A stretch of DNA of 51,601 nt from Leisingera sp. ANG59 (GTDB lineage: Bacteria > Pseudomonadota > Alphaproteobacteria > Rhodobacterales > Rhodobacteraceae), in the NCBI RefSeq assembly GCF_013317235.1, contig NZ_WLCM01000016.1:1-51601 (forward strand), read 5' to 3'. This document shows, one piece after another, positions 26,846 through 35,484 of the stretch. Position 1 is the first letter of the stretch. Every line of letters begins with the position of its first letter. The position numbers and the translations under genes were made by a program. The notes under the pieces were generated by a model. That model was not told the origin of the DNA, did no database searches, and saw only the letters and a program-made list of their open reading frames with translations.

Positions 26846-28255
26846 ATGGCCAGAGATATCCACAAGGCGAACGCAAGCCTCCCCCCCTATTTCAGCATCG
26901 ACCCGGACACCGCATTGGCAGAGCTGGACAGCCCCACCAGCACCGCGGGCTTTGCCGAGATTGCGAGCGCCTGCGCGCAAGGGCGCGCCGACCTCGCCAG
27001 CCGGGGCCTCAATGAGGAAGGCCGGAAGGAACTGCGCCTGTTCTCCACCTGGGAGATCACCCGCTACCTGATCCCGGTTGCCCAGGCCCATTTCCGCCGG
27101 GTGCTGAAAGCCAACTCCGATCTGCCCCAGGGCCGCAGCGAGACCGAGGGCGGCGCCAAGTGGTTCACCCTCGACGAGGTGCTGCGCCTGCGCGCCTTCT
27201 TTGCCGCCCAAGGATCGAAGGCCAAGGACTATACCCCCTACCGTCCCGCAGGGCTGCCCGCCAAGATGGTGGCGGTTGCCAACTTCAAGGGCGGCGTTGG
27301 CAAGACGTCTACAGCTGCCCATCTGGCGATGTCGGCGGCGCTCGACGGCTACAGGGTGCTGGTCATTGATCTGGATTCCCAAGGGTCCATGACCTCGGTC
27401 TTCGGCGGCCGCGTGGACGACGAATGGCAGACCGCCTTCCCGCTCCTGGCGCGCCACTACGGTGAGCATCTGCGGCTGGAGAACCAGCGCCGGCTCGACC
27501 GCGGCGACGCCCCGCAGCCGCTGGATGAAGCACTGGATGCGGCGATGGAGATGACCGCGCAGGACGTGATCCAGACCACCCACTGGCCCAACATCGACCT
27601 GATCGGCGCGCAGCTGAATTTGTACTGGGCGGAGTTCCAGATCCCGGTCTGGCGGATGGCGGCGCGCAGCTGGAAGCTGTGGGATGCGCTCACAGAGCGG
27701 CTGGAGGCCGACGGGGTGCTGGACCAGTATGATGTGATCTTCATCGACACCCCGCCGGCGCTTGGCTACCTGACCATCAACGGGCTGTCAGCTGCCGACA
27801 TCCTGCTGGTGCCGATGGGCGCGTCCTTCTTGGAGTTCGACTCGACGGGCCGCTTCTTCGACATGCTGCATTCGACCTTTGCCTCCATCGAGGAGGGTGA
27901 GAACCTGGCCGCCCGCGCCCTGGGCCGCCCTGGCCTCAGTTTCGAATGGGACGCGGTGCGCGCGGTGATCACCCGCTACGACGGCGCCCAGCAGGGCGAA
28001 CTGGCGGCGCTGATGCAGGCCTATATGGGCCGGGTGCTCTCCCCCCATAAGCAGGATTTCACCGCGCTGATCGGCCAGGCGGGGGAGCAGGTGAGCGGCA
28101 TCTACGAGGCCGACTACCGCGACTTCAACCGCGAGACCTATGCCCGCGGCCGCGAAACCTTTGACGAGACCTATGCCGCCTTCAAGAAGCTGCTGATCGG
28201 CGTCTGGCGGCGCGAGGTGTTGCATCAAGAGGCCAAACAGCGCGCGGCGGGCTAA
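26846..28255 (+). CDS. parA: Plasmid partition ATPase ParA
   Basis: 469 residues. The deviant Walker A motif KGGVGKTS is at about 148-155, followed by VLVIDLDSQGSMT and the Walker B region DVIFIDTPPALGYLTINGL. The 145-residue N-terminal extension with a likely helix-turn-helix (FTLDEVLRLRAFFAAQG) is typical of ParA proteins that also repress their own promoter (type Ia). It is about 70 residues longer than many RepABC-type ParA proteins, which fits RepA-type replicons. It drives plasmid segregation with ParB, whose gene starts 60 bp downstream. Confidence 0.95.
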   Translation: MARDIHKANASLPPYFSIDPDTALAELDSPTSTAGFAEIASACAQGRADLASRGLNEEGRKELRLFSTWEITRYLIPVAQAHFRRVLKANSDLPQGRSETEGGAKWFTLDEVLRLRAFFAAQGSKAKDYTPYRPAGLPAKMVAVANFKGGVGKTSTAAHLAMSAALDGYRVLVIDLDSQGSMTSVFGGRVDDEWQTAFPLLARHYGEHLRLENQRRLDRGDAPQPLDEALDAAMEMTAQDVIQTTHWPNIDLIGAQLNLYWAEFQIPVWRMAARSWKLWDALTERLEADGVLDQYDVIFIDTPPALGYLTINGLSAADILLVPMGASFLEFDSTGRFFDMLHSTFASIEEGENLAARALGRPGLSFEWDAVRAVITRYDGAQQGELAALMQAYMGRVLSPHKQDFTALIGQAGEQVSGIYEADYRDFNRETYARGRETFDETYAAFKKLLIGVWRREVLHQEAKQRAAG

Positions 28256-28315
28256 GGCCTTAACAAGAGATTTGGGGTAGTCTGACCGCCCCACCCGGAA
28301 AGAGGCACGAGGACC

Positions 28316-29488
28316 ATGGCAAAACGCAAACGGCTTTCCCCGGCGCAAAGTGATTACCTGACAGCGGCGCCTGCCGGTAAACCCGCGCTTGGCACCCCGT
28401 CCAGTGTTGGCGCCGCGCCGATTGCCCAGGTGGCGTCTGATGCCGCCGCCCAGGCGGCGCTGCAGGAACTCAGCGGCGTGCTGGAAAACGCCCGCGCCAA
28501 GGGACTGATGATCGAAGAGCTGCCGCTGGCGGCGATCGACGAAAACCACCTGGTGCGCGACCGCATCGAGCAGGACGAGGAAGAGCTGCAGTCGCTCATG
28601 GACTCGATCCGCGCCCGCGGCCAGCAGACCCCGGCAGAAGTGGTGCCGCTGGAGGATACATTTGGCGGGCGCACCCATGGCCTCATCTCCGGCTGGCGCC
28701 GCCTGACCGCGCTTCGCAGGCTCTATGAAGAGACTTCAGACCCGCAATTCGCCACGTTGAAGGCGCTGGTCATAAATCCCGACAGCGCCGAACAGGCCTA
28801 TGTGGCGATGGTCGAGGAAAACGAGATCCGGGTGAACCTGTCGCATTACGAACGCGCCCGGATTGCGGTGCGCGCCTGTAAGGAAGGCGTCTTCACCCGC
28901 CGCAAATATGCGCTGCAGGCTCTGTTCGGCAATGCCACCCGCGCCAAGCGCTCCAAGATCGGCAGCTTTGTCACCCTGGTGGAAGCCTTGGATGCGGTGC
29001 TGTTCTACCCCACCGAGATCAGTGAGAAGCTGGGCCTGGCGCTGGTGCGCGGGATCGAGGCGGATGAAGGTTTTGCGGAGCGCGCGAAACAGATGCTGCA
29101 AGCAGCTGACCGGTCCAGCCCTGAGGCAGAGCTGGAGGTTCTGACCCGCCTGGTGGAGGGCGGATCTGCCGAAAACCCCAAGTTTGAGCCTGATATACCC
29201 CCTGCCCCGCCGTCCCTGGAACAACTGGCGGCACAGGCGAAGGCGCGGAACGCGGGCCGGGATGCGGAACAGTCCCTGCCCCCGGTGCCGCCGCTGGTCA
29301 AGGGCCCGCGGGTGCGCGGTGCCGATGATTGGGACGCGGTGCACCAGCCCGGCGAGCGGATCGTTCTGAACGCGCCCCGGGGGGTGCGGCTGACCTACAC
29401 CCCCAGCGACCAGAAGGTTGAGATCAGCGGCCCGGCTGTTGACGCCACCTTGGCCAAGATGCTGGAGGCCTGGCTGAAAAAGCTCTGA
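28316..29488 (+). CDS. parB: Plasmid partition protein ParB
   Basis: 390 residues. The ParB N-terminal domain covers about 70-180 (LPLAAIDENHLVRDRI; GLISGWRRLTALRRL, the RR-containing nucleotide-binding patch; EENEIRVNLSHYERARIAV). A helix-turn-helix region follows (ALQALFGNATRAKRSKIGSF). The C-terminal 100 residues have a Pro-rich linker and an end domain that could dimerise. ParB should bind the parS-like palindromes nearby: element 2 begins 70 bp behind its stop. A strong terminator closes the parAB operon. Confidence 0.94.
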   Translation: MAKRKRLSPAQSDYLTAAPAGKPALGTPSSVGAAPIAQVASDAAAQAALQELSGVLENARAKGLMIEELPLAAIDENHLVRDRIEQDEEELQSLMDSIRARGQQTPAEVVPLEDTFGGRTHGLISGWRRLTALRRLYEETSDPQFATLKALVINPDSAEQAYVAMVEENEIRVNLSHYERARIAVRACKEGVFTRRKYALQALFGNATRAKRSKIGSFVTLVEALDAVLFYPTEISEKLGLALVRGIEADEGFAERAKQMLQAADRSSPEAELEVLTRLVEGGSAENPKFEPDIPPAPPSLEQLAAQAKARNAGRDAEQSLPPVPPLVKGPRVRGADDWDAVHQPGERIVLNAPRGVRLTYTPSDQKVEISGPAVDATLAKMLEAWLKKL

Positions 29489-29508
29489 TCAGAGCCTGTG
29501 GGAACGAA

Positions 29509-29531
29509 AAGGGCGCGGTTTCCGCGCCCTT
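29509..29531 (+). terminator. Intrinsic terminator of parAB
   Basis: AAGGGCGCGG (29509-29518) and CCGCGCCCTT (29522-29531) pair perfectly around a TTT loop, followed by CTTTTG. Confidence 0.9.
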
Positions 29532-29558
29532 CTTTTGCCTTGTTAGAGCCTGATAATG

Positions 29559-29612
29559 GGTCAGCATGGTTGACCAAATGTTTCGCGCGCGAAACATTTG
29601 GTCCGAACCGGA
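29559..29612. other. parS-like element 2 (54 bp)
   Basis: The 32-bp palindrome at 29572-29603 is identical to that of element 1, and the side block GGTCAGCA...TTGACC lies on the left at 29559-29575. The element ends 2 bp before the stop codon of the UDP-glucose dehydrogenase gene. Elements 1 and 2 are inverted copies that enclose the GNAT gene, repA, the origin and parAB. Confidence 0.8.
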
Positions 29613-29613
29613 T

Positions 29614-30930
29614 CTACCTCAGGTCCCCCCGCCCGACCGAGGTATAGGTCTCGAAACCGGCCCGTTTGGCGGATTTGGGGGAGTAGATATTGCGCAGGTC
29701 CGCCATCCGCGGGGTTTCCATCTTGCGCGCGAGCTTCTTCAGGTCCAGCGCCCGGAACTCGTTCCATTCCGTGAGCAGCACCACCAGGTCGGCGTTCTGC
29801 GCCGCCTTGTAGGGGTCCTCCTCCCATTTGACCCCGGGCAGCAGCGCCTCGCCCTCTGCCCGGCCCTGCGGGTCCACTACCCGCACCCGGGCGCCGCCGC
29901 CGACCAGGGCGGGCACGATGGTGAGGGAGGGCGCCTCGCGCATGTCATCGGTGTTGGGCTTGAAGGTGACGCCGAGGACGGCGATGGTCTTGCCATTAAA
30001 GGACCCTTCGCAGGCATCGCGCAGCTTCTCCACCATCCGGTGCTTCACCTCGTCATTCACCCGCATCACGGTCTCGGTGATCCGCAAGGGGAAGGCATGG
30101 TCCTGGCCGATCCGCGCCAGCGCCGCGGTGTCCTTGGGAAAGCAGGAGCCGCCGTAGCCGGGCCCTGCATGAAGGAACTTGTTGCCGATGCGGCCGTCAA
30201 AGCCGATGCCGCGGGCGACCTCCTTGACGTCCGCCCCGACCCGCTCGCAGAGGCCGGCGATTTCATTGATGAAGGTGATCTTGGCCGCGAGGAACGCATT
30301 GGCGGCGTATTTGATCAGCTCGGCCGATTCCAGGTCGGTGGTCAGGATCGGGAAGTCGCGCAGGTAAAGCGGGCGGTAGATCTCCGCCATCACCTCTGCC
30401 GCGCGGTCGTTCTGAACGCCGACCACCACCCGGTCGGGTTTCATGAAATCCTCGATCGCGGCACCCTCGCGCAGGAACTCCGGGTTGGAGGCGACATCGA
30501 ACTGCGCCTGCGGATTGGCCTTGGCGATCACCTGTTTCACCTGCCGGTTGGTGCCCACCGGCACGGTGGATTTGGTGACCACCACCGCATACTCCGTCAG
30601 CGCCCCGGCGATCTCCTCCGCTGCCGCCATCACATAGGTGAGGTCGGCATGGCCGTCGCCGCGCCGGGTCGGGGTGCCGACCGCGATGAACACCGCCTCT
30701 GCCCCGTCCACTGCGGCCGCCAGATCGCTGGTGAAGCTGAGCCGCCCGGCGGCGACGTTCTTCTCCATCAGCTGATCCAGGCCCGGCTCGTAGATCGGCA
30801 CCTCGCCCTGGTTCAGCCGGGCGATTTTGCCTTCGTCCTTGTCGACGCAGATCACGTCATGGCCGAAATCCGAAAAACAGACTCCGGACACGAGTCCGAC
30901 ATACCCGGTGCCAATCATTGCAATGCGCAT
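29614..30930 (-). CDS. ugd: UDP-glucose 6-dehydrogenase
   Basis: 438 residues from the ATG at 30930 (MRIAMIGTGYVGLV), with GGGAAAGG upstream; an in-frame ATG six codons earlier is less likely. GTGYVGL is the NAD-binding loop. YGGSCFPKD (259-267) contains the catalytic Cys263, and KYAANAFLAAKI carries the active-site Lys. It oxidises UDP-glucose twice to UDP-glucuronate, giving an acidic sugar for capsule or exopolysaccharide. It stands just outside the replication cassette and is divergent from the GlfT1-like gene. Assignment is secure. Confidence 0.96.
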   Translation of the reverse strand: MRIAMIGTGYVGLVSGVCFSDFGHDVICVDKDEGKIARLNQGEVPIYEPGLDQLMEKNVAAGRLSFTSDLAAAVDGAEAVFIAVGTPTRRGDGHADLTYVMAAAEEIAGALTEYAVVVTKSTVPVGTNRQVKQVIAKANPQAQFDVASNPEFLREGAAIEDFMKPDRVVVGVQNDRAAEVMAEIYRPLYLRDFPILTTDLESAELIKYAANAFLAAKITFINEIAGLCERVGADVKEVARGIGFDGRIGNKFLHAGPGYGGSCFPKDTAALARIGQDHAFPLRITETVMRVNDEVKHRMVEKLRDACEGSFNGKTIAVLGVTFKPNTDDMREAPSLTIVPALVGGGARVRVVDPQGRAEGEALLPGVKWEEDPYKAAQNADLVVLLTEWNEFRALDLKKLARKMETPRMADLRNIYSPKSAKRAGFETYTSVGRGDLR

Positions 30931-31064
30931 GCGCTGCCCTTTCCCCAATCGATCTGCGGCGGCTTGGCTGCCGTCCTTGTCCTGAGATTAGGAGGATATA
31001 CAGTGCCGGGCAGGGCGGAAACCGGTTTTTTGCAGCCGCCGGGCAGGACGGCTGCAGGGTGGAA

Positions 31065-31126
31065 AATAAGTCCGCTTCGGTCCAAATGTTTCGCGCGCGA
31101 AACATTTGGACCGAAGCGGACTTATT
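31065..31126. other. parS-like element 3: 62-bp perfect palindrome
   Basis: Both 31-base arms match without a mismatch around the same CGCGCGCG-containing centre as elements 1 and 2. The shared core is 28 bp; outside it the arms read AATAAGTCCGCTTCGGT and its complement, and AATAAGTCCG also occurs beside element 1. It lies in the 309-bp gap between ugd and the GlfT1-like gene and can form a cruciform or, if transcribed, a hairpin. Confidence 0.85.
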
Positions 31127-31239
31127 GTGGCGCCGTGAGTGAGAAAGCGGCGGGAAAGGGTTTGACAGGGGCCGGGATTTATGAGTTTTCGCACCCGCAC
31201 ATGCAGCACTGGATTCATCTAACAGGCAAGGAGCATCCT

Positions 31240-32310
31240 TTGGCGTCAGCAGCAGAGGCCCCCGGCACCACATCCCCGGCATCCGCCGCCCCCGCAGGCG
31301 CGGGTCGCCTGGTGGCAGTGGTGGTGACCCACAACCGGCTGGACAAGCTGAAGATGACGCTGGCGCGTCTCTTGGAGAGCCCTGCAGATGAGCTGGCGGC
31401 GGTGGTGGTGGCCGACAATGCCTCCAGCGACGGTACCGGCGCCTGGCTGGCCGCGCAGGAGGATTCGCGGCTTGACATCTGCACCAGTGCCGAGAACCGC
31501 GGCGGCGCCGGCGGCTTCGAGATGGGCATGCGCCGGGCGATGGAGGCGCACGGCCCGGACTGGCTGGTGGTGATGGATGACGACGGCCGCCCGGCGCCTG
31601 GCGGGCTGGCGGCGTTCCACTCGCTGGCTATGCACCGTCAGCCGGCAGGCGGCTGGGATGCGGTGGCGGCGGCGGTCTATTTCCCGGACGGCCGCATCTG
31701 CGAGATGAACCGCCCCTCGCGCAACCCGTTCTGGCACGCCCGCGAATTCCTGCGCACCCTGTTCGGCGGCGGCCGTTCCGGCTTTCACGTGCAGCCCTCG
31801 GATTACGAAGGGGAGGGGATTCAGATCGATGTCACCTCTTTCGTGGGCTTCTTCATTTCGGCGGATGCGGTGCGGCGCATCGGCTTCCCGGATCCGGAGT
31901 TGTTCATCTATGGCGATGACGGGATCTACACGCTGGGGCTGACCAAGGCGGGCGGCCGCATCGGCTTTGAGCCCTCGGTGCGCTTCGAGCATGACCTGTC
32001 GACCTTCCAGGCCGGCGCCAAGGATCCGGCCAAGGGGAAGGCGGATGCGGCGCAGCGCGGCCGCTTCGTGCCGCTGTGGAAGGCCTATTACTACCACCGC
32101 AACCTGCTGCTCCTGTACCGGCTGGCGGCGGGTTGGCTGTTCTGGCCGGTGCTGCTGGTGATCGTGCCGAAATGGCTGCTGAAAGCGCGCCAGCATGGCG
32201 GCTGCCGCCGCGCCTTTCTGCGGCTGATGGGCCATGCGTTGCGCGACGGGCTGCTGCGCTGCACCGCGATGCGCCATGCAAGGGTGCTGGAGCTGGCCGG
32301 TGAAGGTTGA
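31240..32310 (+). CDS. GT2 glycosyltransferase, GlfT1/rhamnosyltransferase-like
   Basis: The start is a TTG at 31240: AAGGAG lies at 31228-31233, six bases before it, whereas the in-frame ATG at 31201 has no such site. The protein has 356 residues. VAVVVTHNRLDKL, AENRGGAGGFEMGM and the DDD of LVVMDDDGRP form the GT-A nucleotide and metal site. GFPDPELFIYGDDGIYTLGL is the acceptor-side region, and FEHD follows. This pattern is seen in GlfT1 and related galactofuranosyl- and rhamnosyltransferases. Near the C-terminus a hydrophobic segment (LAAGWLFWPVLLVIVPKWLL) probably contacts the membrane. Neighbours KpsM/Wzm, KpsT/Wzt and a GlfT2-like gene support a role in starting a galactofuranan. Confidence 0.8.
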   Translation: MASAAEAPGTTSPASAAPAGAGRLVAVVVTHNRLDKLKMTLARLLESPADELAAVVVADNASSDGTGAWLAAQEDSRLDICTSAENRGGAGGFEMGMRRAMEAHGPDWLVVMDDDGRPAPGGLAAFHSLAMHRQPAGGWDAVAAAVYFPDGRICEMNRPSRNPFWHAREFLRTLFGGGRSGFHVQPSDYEGEGIQIDVTSFVGFFISADAVRRIGFPDPELFIYGDDGIYTLGLTKAGGRIGFEPSVRFEHDLSTFQAGAKDPAKGKADAAQRGRFVPLWKAYYYHRNLLLLYRLAAGWLFWPVLLVIVPKWLLKARQHGGCRRAFLRLMGHALRDGLLRCTAMRHARVLELAGEG

Positions 32311-32326
32311 GTAGGGCGGAGCCGAC

Positions 32327-33163
32327 TCAGCGGTTCAGGATGTCGCGGTGGTAGCGGCCCATCAGCACCAGACCCAGCCCCAGCAGGATCAGGCTAGTGA
32401 GTAGGACAAAGGTCACGCTGACGTAAGAGGCGGTATAGCTGGGATAGAAGCCGGTGCGCATCAGCCCGGTGATGTGCATCAGCGGGTTGTACCACAGGAT
32501 ATCCTGCGCCAGCGGTGGCAAGTCATCATACAGGAACAGTACTCCGGAGGCCAGGAATAGCGGTCGAGTGATGATTGACCAGGCGGTCTCCCACAGCGGG
32601 TAAAGTCCCATCAGCACGCAGTTGAACGTGCCCACGCCCAGCCCCAGCCCCATTGCTAGCGCCATTGCCAGCACCGCCGACGGCAGGTCCAGCACCGCGC
32701 GGCTGTCGATGACGGTGAGAATGCCGGTGAGCAGCAAGAGGGCCACCAGGGTGCTGGTGAGGCTGTTCAGCAGAAAACGGGCTAACACCGCATCCAGCCA
32801 AGTCACCGCCGGGAACTTGAGTAGCGGTTTGGAGAACTTCACTGCCCGGGCAGTGGTATTGGCAATGGAGTTATAGAGGTCGAACGGCAGGAAGCCGGTA
32901 GCGTAGAACAGCAGGAAGCTGGTACCCAGAGACGGGGTACGGATCACCAGCGAAAAGCCGACGGAGAGGAACAGGATTGCCGCCAGCGGCTCCAGCACCG
33001 CCCAGAGATAGCCGCCGGGGGTGCGGCCGTAGCGGGTCGACATCTCGCGCAGCACCAGCGCCGCCATCGTGCGCAGGGAGGCAAAACGGCGGGCGCGCCC
33101 GGCGGCAGGCCGCTGGACCAGGGGCAGGGCAGGCGGCCGAGCCGCAGGGCGTGTGGTGGTCAT
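32327..33163 (-). CDS. kpsM: ABC-2 polysaccharide exporter permease (KpsM/Wzm family)
   Basis: 278 residues from the ATG at 33163; an in-frame ATG at 33193 is possible and neither has a clear ribosome site. ALVLREMSTRYGRTPGGYLWAVLEPLAAI is the family's N-terminal signature, and six membrane segments can be recognised up to LILLGLGLVLMGRYHRDILNR. It forms the inner-membrane channel for finished glycan chains, with the ATPase encoded at 34686. It points the opposite way to kpsE and kpsT, which is less usual, and is convergent with the GlfT1-like gene. Confidence 0.92.
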   Translation of the reverse strand: MTTTRPAARPPALPLVQRPAAGRARRFASLRTMAALVLREMSTRYGRTPGGYLWAVLEPLAAILFLSVGFSLVIRTPSLGTSFLLFYATGFLPFDLYNSIANTTARAVKFSKPLLKFPAVTWLDAVLARFLLNSLTSTLVALLLLTGILTVIDSRAVLDLPSAVLAMALAMGLGLGVGTFNCVLMGLYPLWETAWSIITRPLFLASGVLFLYDDLPPLAQDILWYNPLMHITGLMRTGFYPSYTASYVSVTFVLLTSLILLGLGLVLMGRYHRDILNR

Positions 33164-33253
33164 GAATACCCATTGTGAATACGCGTGGTGCAAGCGATAC
33201 TATGAAAGAAAGACGAGGCAATTACAAACGGCTGCAGGCCGGGATAGCAGATT

Positions 33254-34675
33254 ATGACACAGGATCGCCCGGCGGCGCGGCAGAAGGCTGCCGCTCAATT
33301 CCGCACTGGCCGCAAACGTTCTGACACAAGCCCTCCGGCGGACCTGGAGACGGCAGCGGCCAAAGCAGAGGCCAGCCGGGACGCCGCCAATGCCGGACAG
33401 CAGCCCGACGCGCCGAACCGCCAGGGCGGCAAGAAACTCAGGAAGTTGCGCCGCAAGATGCGCGAGGCCGAGGCGAAGCAGGCCGCGCTGGCAAAGAAGG
33501 CGGGTCGGCTGGAAGAGCAGATCGCGCAGACCCCGGCCTTTCCGGTGGCGCGGCCTGCCCATATGAAGGCGCGCCATCGCGGCCTGATCGCCAGTTTCGC
33601 AGCCCTGGTGCTGCTGCCGCTGGCCGCCGCGGTCTTCTATCTGTTTGCGGTGGCCGAGGACCAGTATGCCTCCACCGCCGGCTTTACCGTTCGCAGTCAG
33701 GATAGCTCCGGCGCCAATGATCTGCTGGGCGGGCTGGCCACCTTTGCCGGCGCCTCCACCGCCTCGGACAGCGACATCCTCTATGAGTTCATCCAGAGCC
33801 AGGAAATGGCCGAGGCGGTCAATGCCCGGGTCGATCTGCGCGCCCATTACAGCCAGCACTGGCCCGGCGACTGGGCGTTCTCGATCTGGCCCGATGCGAC
33901 CCTTGAGGAGCTGGTCTGGTTCTGGCATCGCATTGCGCGCATCTCCTATGACAGCAGCTCCGGGCTGACCGAGGTGCAGGTCACCGCCTTTGATGCGCAG
34001 ACCGCCCGGGCAATCACCCGCGCCGTGGTCGAGGAAAGCCAGATCCGCATCAATGCGCTCAATGACCAGGCCCGCGCCGATGCAATGCGCTATGCCGAGA
34101 CCGATCTGGAGGAAGCCATGGAGCGGCTGAAGGCCGCGCGCGAGGAGCTGACCCGGTTCCGCACCCGTACCCGCATCGTCGACCCGGAGGCCGACATCCA
34201 GGGCCGCATGGGGGTGATGAACAACCTGCAACAGCAGCTGGCCGAGGCGCTGATCGAATACGACCTGCTGGCGGGCAGCGTGGCGCCGGGCGACGTGCGG
34301 CTGAAGAAGGCGCAGCAGCAGATCGACGTGATTCGCGAGCGCATCAATATCGAGCGCCAGACCTTTGCTTCCAGCAATACCGACACCGGCGGCGTCGGCG
34401 AGGATTACCCGACGCTGATCTCCGAATTCGAGCGGCTGACGGTGGACCGCGAATTTGCCGAGGAAACCTACCGCGCGGCGCTGGCGGCGCTGGAGGTGGC
34501 GCGCGATGAGGCCGCGCGCCAGAGCCGCTATCTGGCCACTTATATCACCCCGACACTGGCCGAGGAGGCGGAATACCCGCGCCGGTTAATGTTGGTGGGG
34601 CTGGCCGGGCTGTTCCTGCTGCTTGCTTGGTCGATCGGGGCGTTGGTCTATTACTCGGTCCGCGACCGCAGCTGA
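33254..34675 (+). CDS. kpsE: Capsule export inner-membrane protein (KpsE family)
   Basis: 473 residues. A basic, coiled-coil N-terminal arm of about 105 residues (KKLRKLRRKMREAEAKQAAL) lies in the cytoplasm. A membrane segment at about 110-133, a large periplasmic domain with coiled coil (EDQYASTAGFTVRSQD onward) and a second membrane segment near the C-terminus (MLVGLAGLFLLLAWSIGALVY) follow. This is the layout of PCP-3 proteins such as KpsE and BexC, which connect the exporter with the outer-membrane protein whose C-terminus lies at 1-243. It is divergent from kpsM (90 bp) and precedes kpsT by 10 bp. Confidence 0.9.
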   Translation: MTQDRPAARQKAAAQFRTGRKRSDTSPPADLETAAAKAEASRDAANAGQQPDAPNRQGGKKLRKLRRKMREAEAKQAALAKKAGRLEEQIAQTPAFPVARPAHMKARHRGLIASFAALVLLPLAAAVFYLFAVAEDQYASTAGFTVRSQDSSGANDLLGGLATFAGASTASDSDILYEFIQSQEMAEAVNARVDLRAHYSQHWPGDWAFSIWPDATLEELVWFWHRIARISYDSSSGLTEVQVTAFDAQTARAITRAVVEESQIRINALNDQARADAMRYAETDLEEAMERLKAAREELTRFRTRTRIVDPEADIQGRMGVMNNLQQQLAEALIEYDLLAGSVAPGDVRLKKAQQQIDVIRERINIERQTFASSNTDTGGVGEDYPTLISEFERLTVDREFAEETYRAALAALEVARDEAARQSRYLATYITPTLAEEAEYPRRLMLVGLAGLFLLLAWSIGALVYYSVRDRS

Positions 34676-34685
34676 GGACTGGGCG

Positions 34686-35339
34686 ATGATCCGGCTGGAA
34701 AACCTGACCAAGAGCTTCCGGCTCAAGGGCGAGCGCAAGGTGGTGATCGACAATCTGAACCTGACGCTGCCGTCGGGACGCTCGCTGGCGCTTCTGGGGC
34801 GTAACGGCGCGGGCAAGTCGACGCTGCTGCAGATCATCGCGGGCACCCTCAGGCCCGACAGCGGGCGGGTGGTCTCGGACGGCACGATCTCTTGGCCGGT
34901 AGGGCTGGGCGGCTCGTTCCACGGCGATCTGACCGGCGCGGAGAACGTCCGATTCATCGCCCGGATCTACGGCGTCGACACCGATGATCTGGTGAATTTC
35001 GTCGGCGATTTTGCCGAACTGGGAAAATTCTACCACATGCCGATGCGCAGCTATTCCTCCGGCATGCGCTCGAGGCTGACCTTCGGCGCTTCGATGGGGA
35101 TCCGCTTTGACACCTATTTGGTTGATGAGGTCACCGCGGTGGGCGACGCCGCTTTCAAGCGGAAAAGCCGCGCCGTCTTTGCCGACCGCATGAAGCTGTC
35201 CAGTGCCATCATGGTCAATCACTCGATGAACCAGGTGCGCCAGTTCTGCGATGCCGGCCTGGTGCTGGAAGGCGGGCGGGTGCGCTATTTCGATGACCTT
35301 GAAGAGGCCATCGAACTGCATCAGGAGATGCTGGAATAA
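34686..35339 (+). CDS. kpsT: Polysaccharide exporter ATPase (KpsT/Wzt family)
   Basis: 217 residues from the ATG at 34686, where the family begins (MIRLENLTKSFRL). Walker A GRNGAGKST is at 38-46, the signature SSGMRSRL at 124-131 and Walker B TYLVDEVTAVGD at 143-154. All are typical for KpsT. There is no C-terminal carbohydrate-binding domain as in Wzt of O9a type, so chain-end recognition by this protein is unlikely. It powers KpsM and sits in one operon with kpsE and probably the GlfT2-like gene 145 bp downstream. Confidence 0.95.
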   Translation: MIRLENLTKSFRLKGERKVVIDNLNLTLPSGRSLALLGRNGAGKSTLLQIIAGTLRPDSGRVVSDGTISWPVGLGGSFHGDLTGAENVRFIARIYGVDTDDLVNFVGDFAELGKFYHMPMRSYSSGMRSRLTFGASMGIRFDTYLVDEVTAVGDAAFKRKSRAVFADRMKLSSAIMVNHSMNQVRQFCDAGLVLEGGRVRYFDDLEEAIELHQEMLE

Positions 35340-35484
35340 TGCGCAAGTGCCTGCAAAACGTGCCAGCTAGCGTCCTGTCGGCAGGAATCTGCAGCTGCGC
35401 GGTAAAGAGCAATTTATTTCCGGCGGCAGCTCCAGTATGCAGCCTCCAGTACGATTGCGGGTGCGGTGCACAGGAGCTTTAGTA

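Noticed and set aside
24675-29612. Inverted 54-bp elements as ends of a transposon
   Set aside because: No transposase gene inside, no target duplication visible, and each end is itself a palindrome matching a third isolated copy; parS-like sites explain this better.
31162-31190. TTGACA as -35 box of a promoter for the GlfT1-like gene
   Set aside because: The -35 match is perfect, but the hexamer 17 bp downstream (GTTTTC) is a poor -10, so I do not annotate it as a promoter.
29566-31239. N-terminal part of a 914-codon plus-strand frame running through ugd
   Set aside because: It lies antisense to the conserved ugd gene. The GT2 protein begins only at the TTG at 31240, which has its own AAGGAG site.
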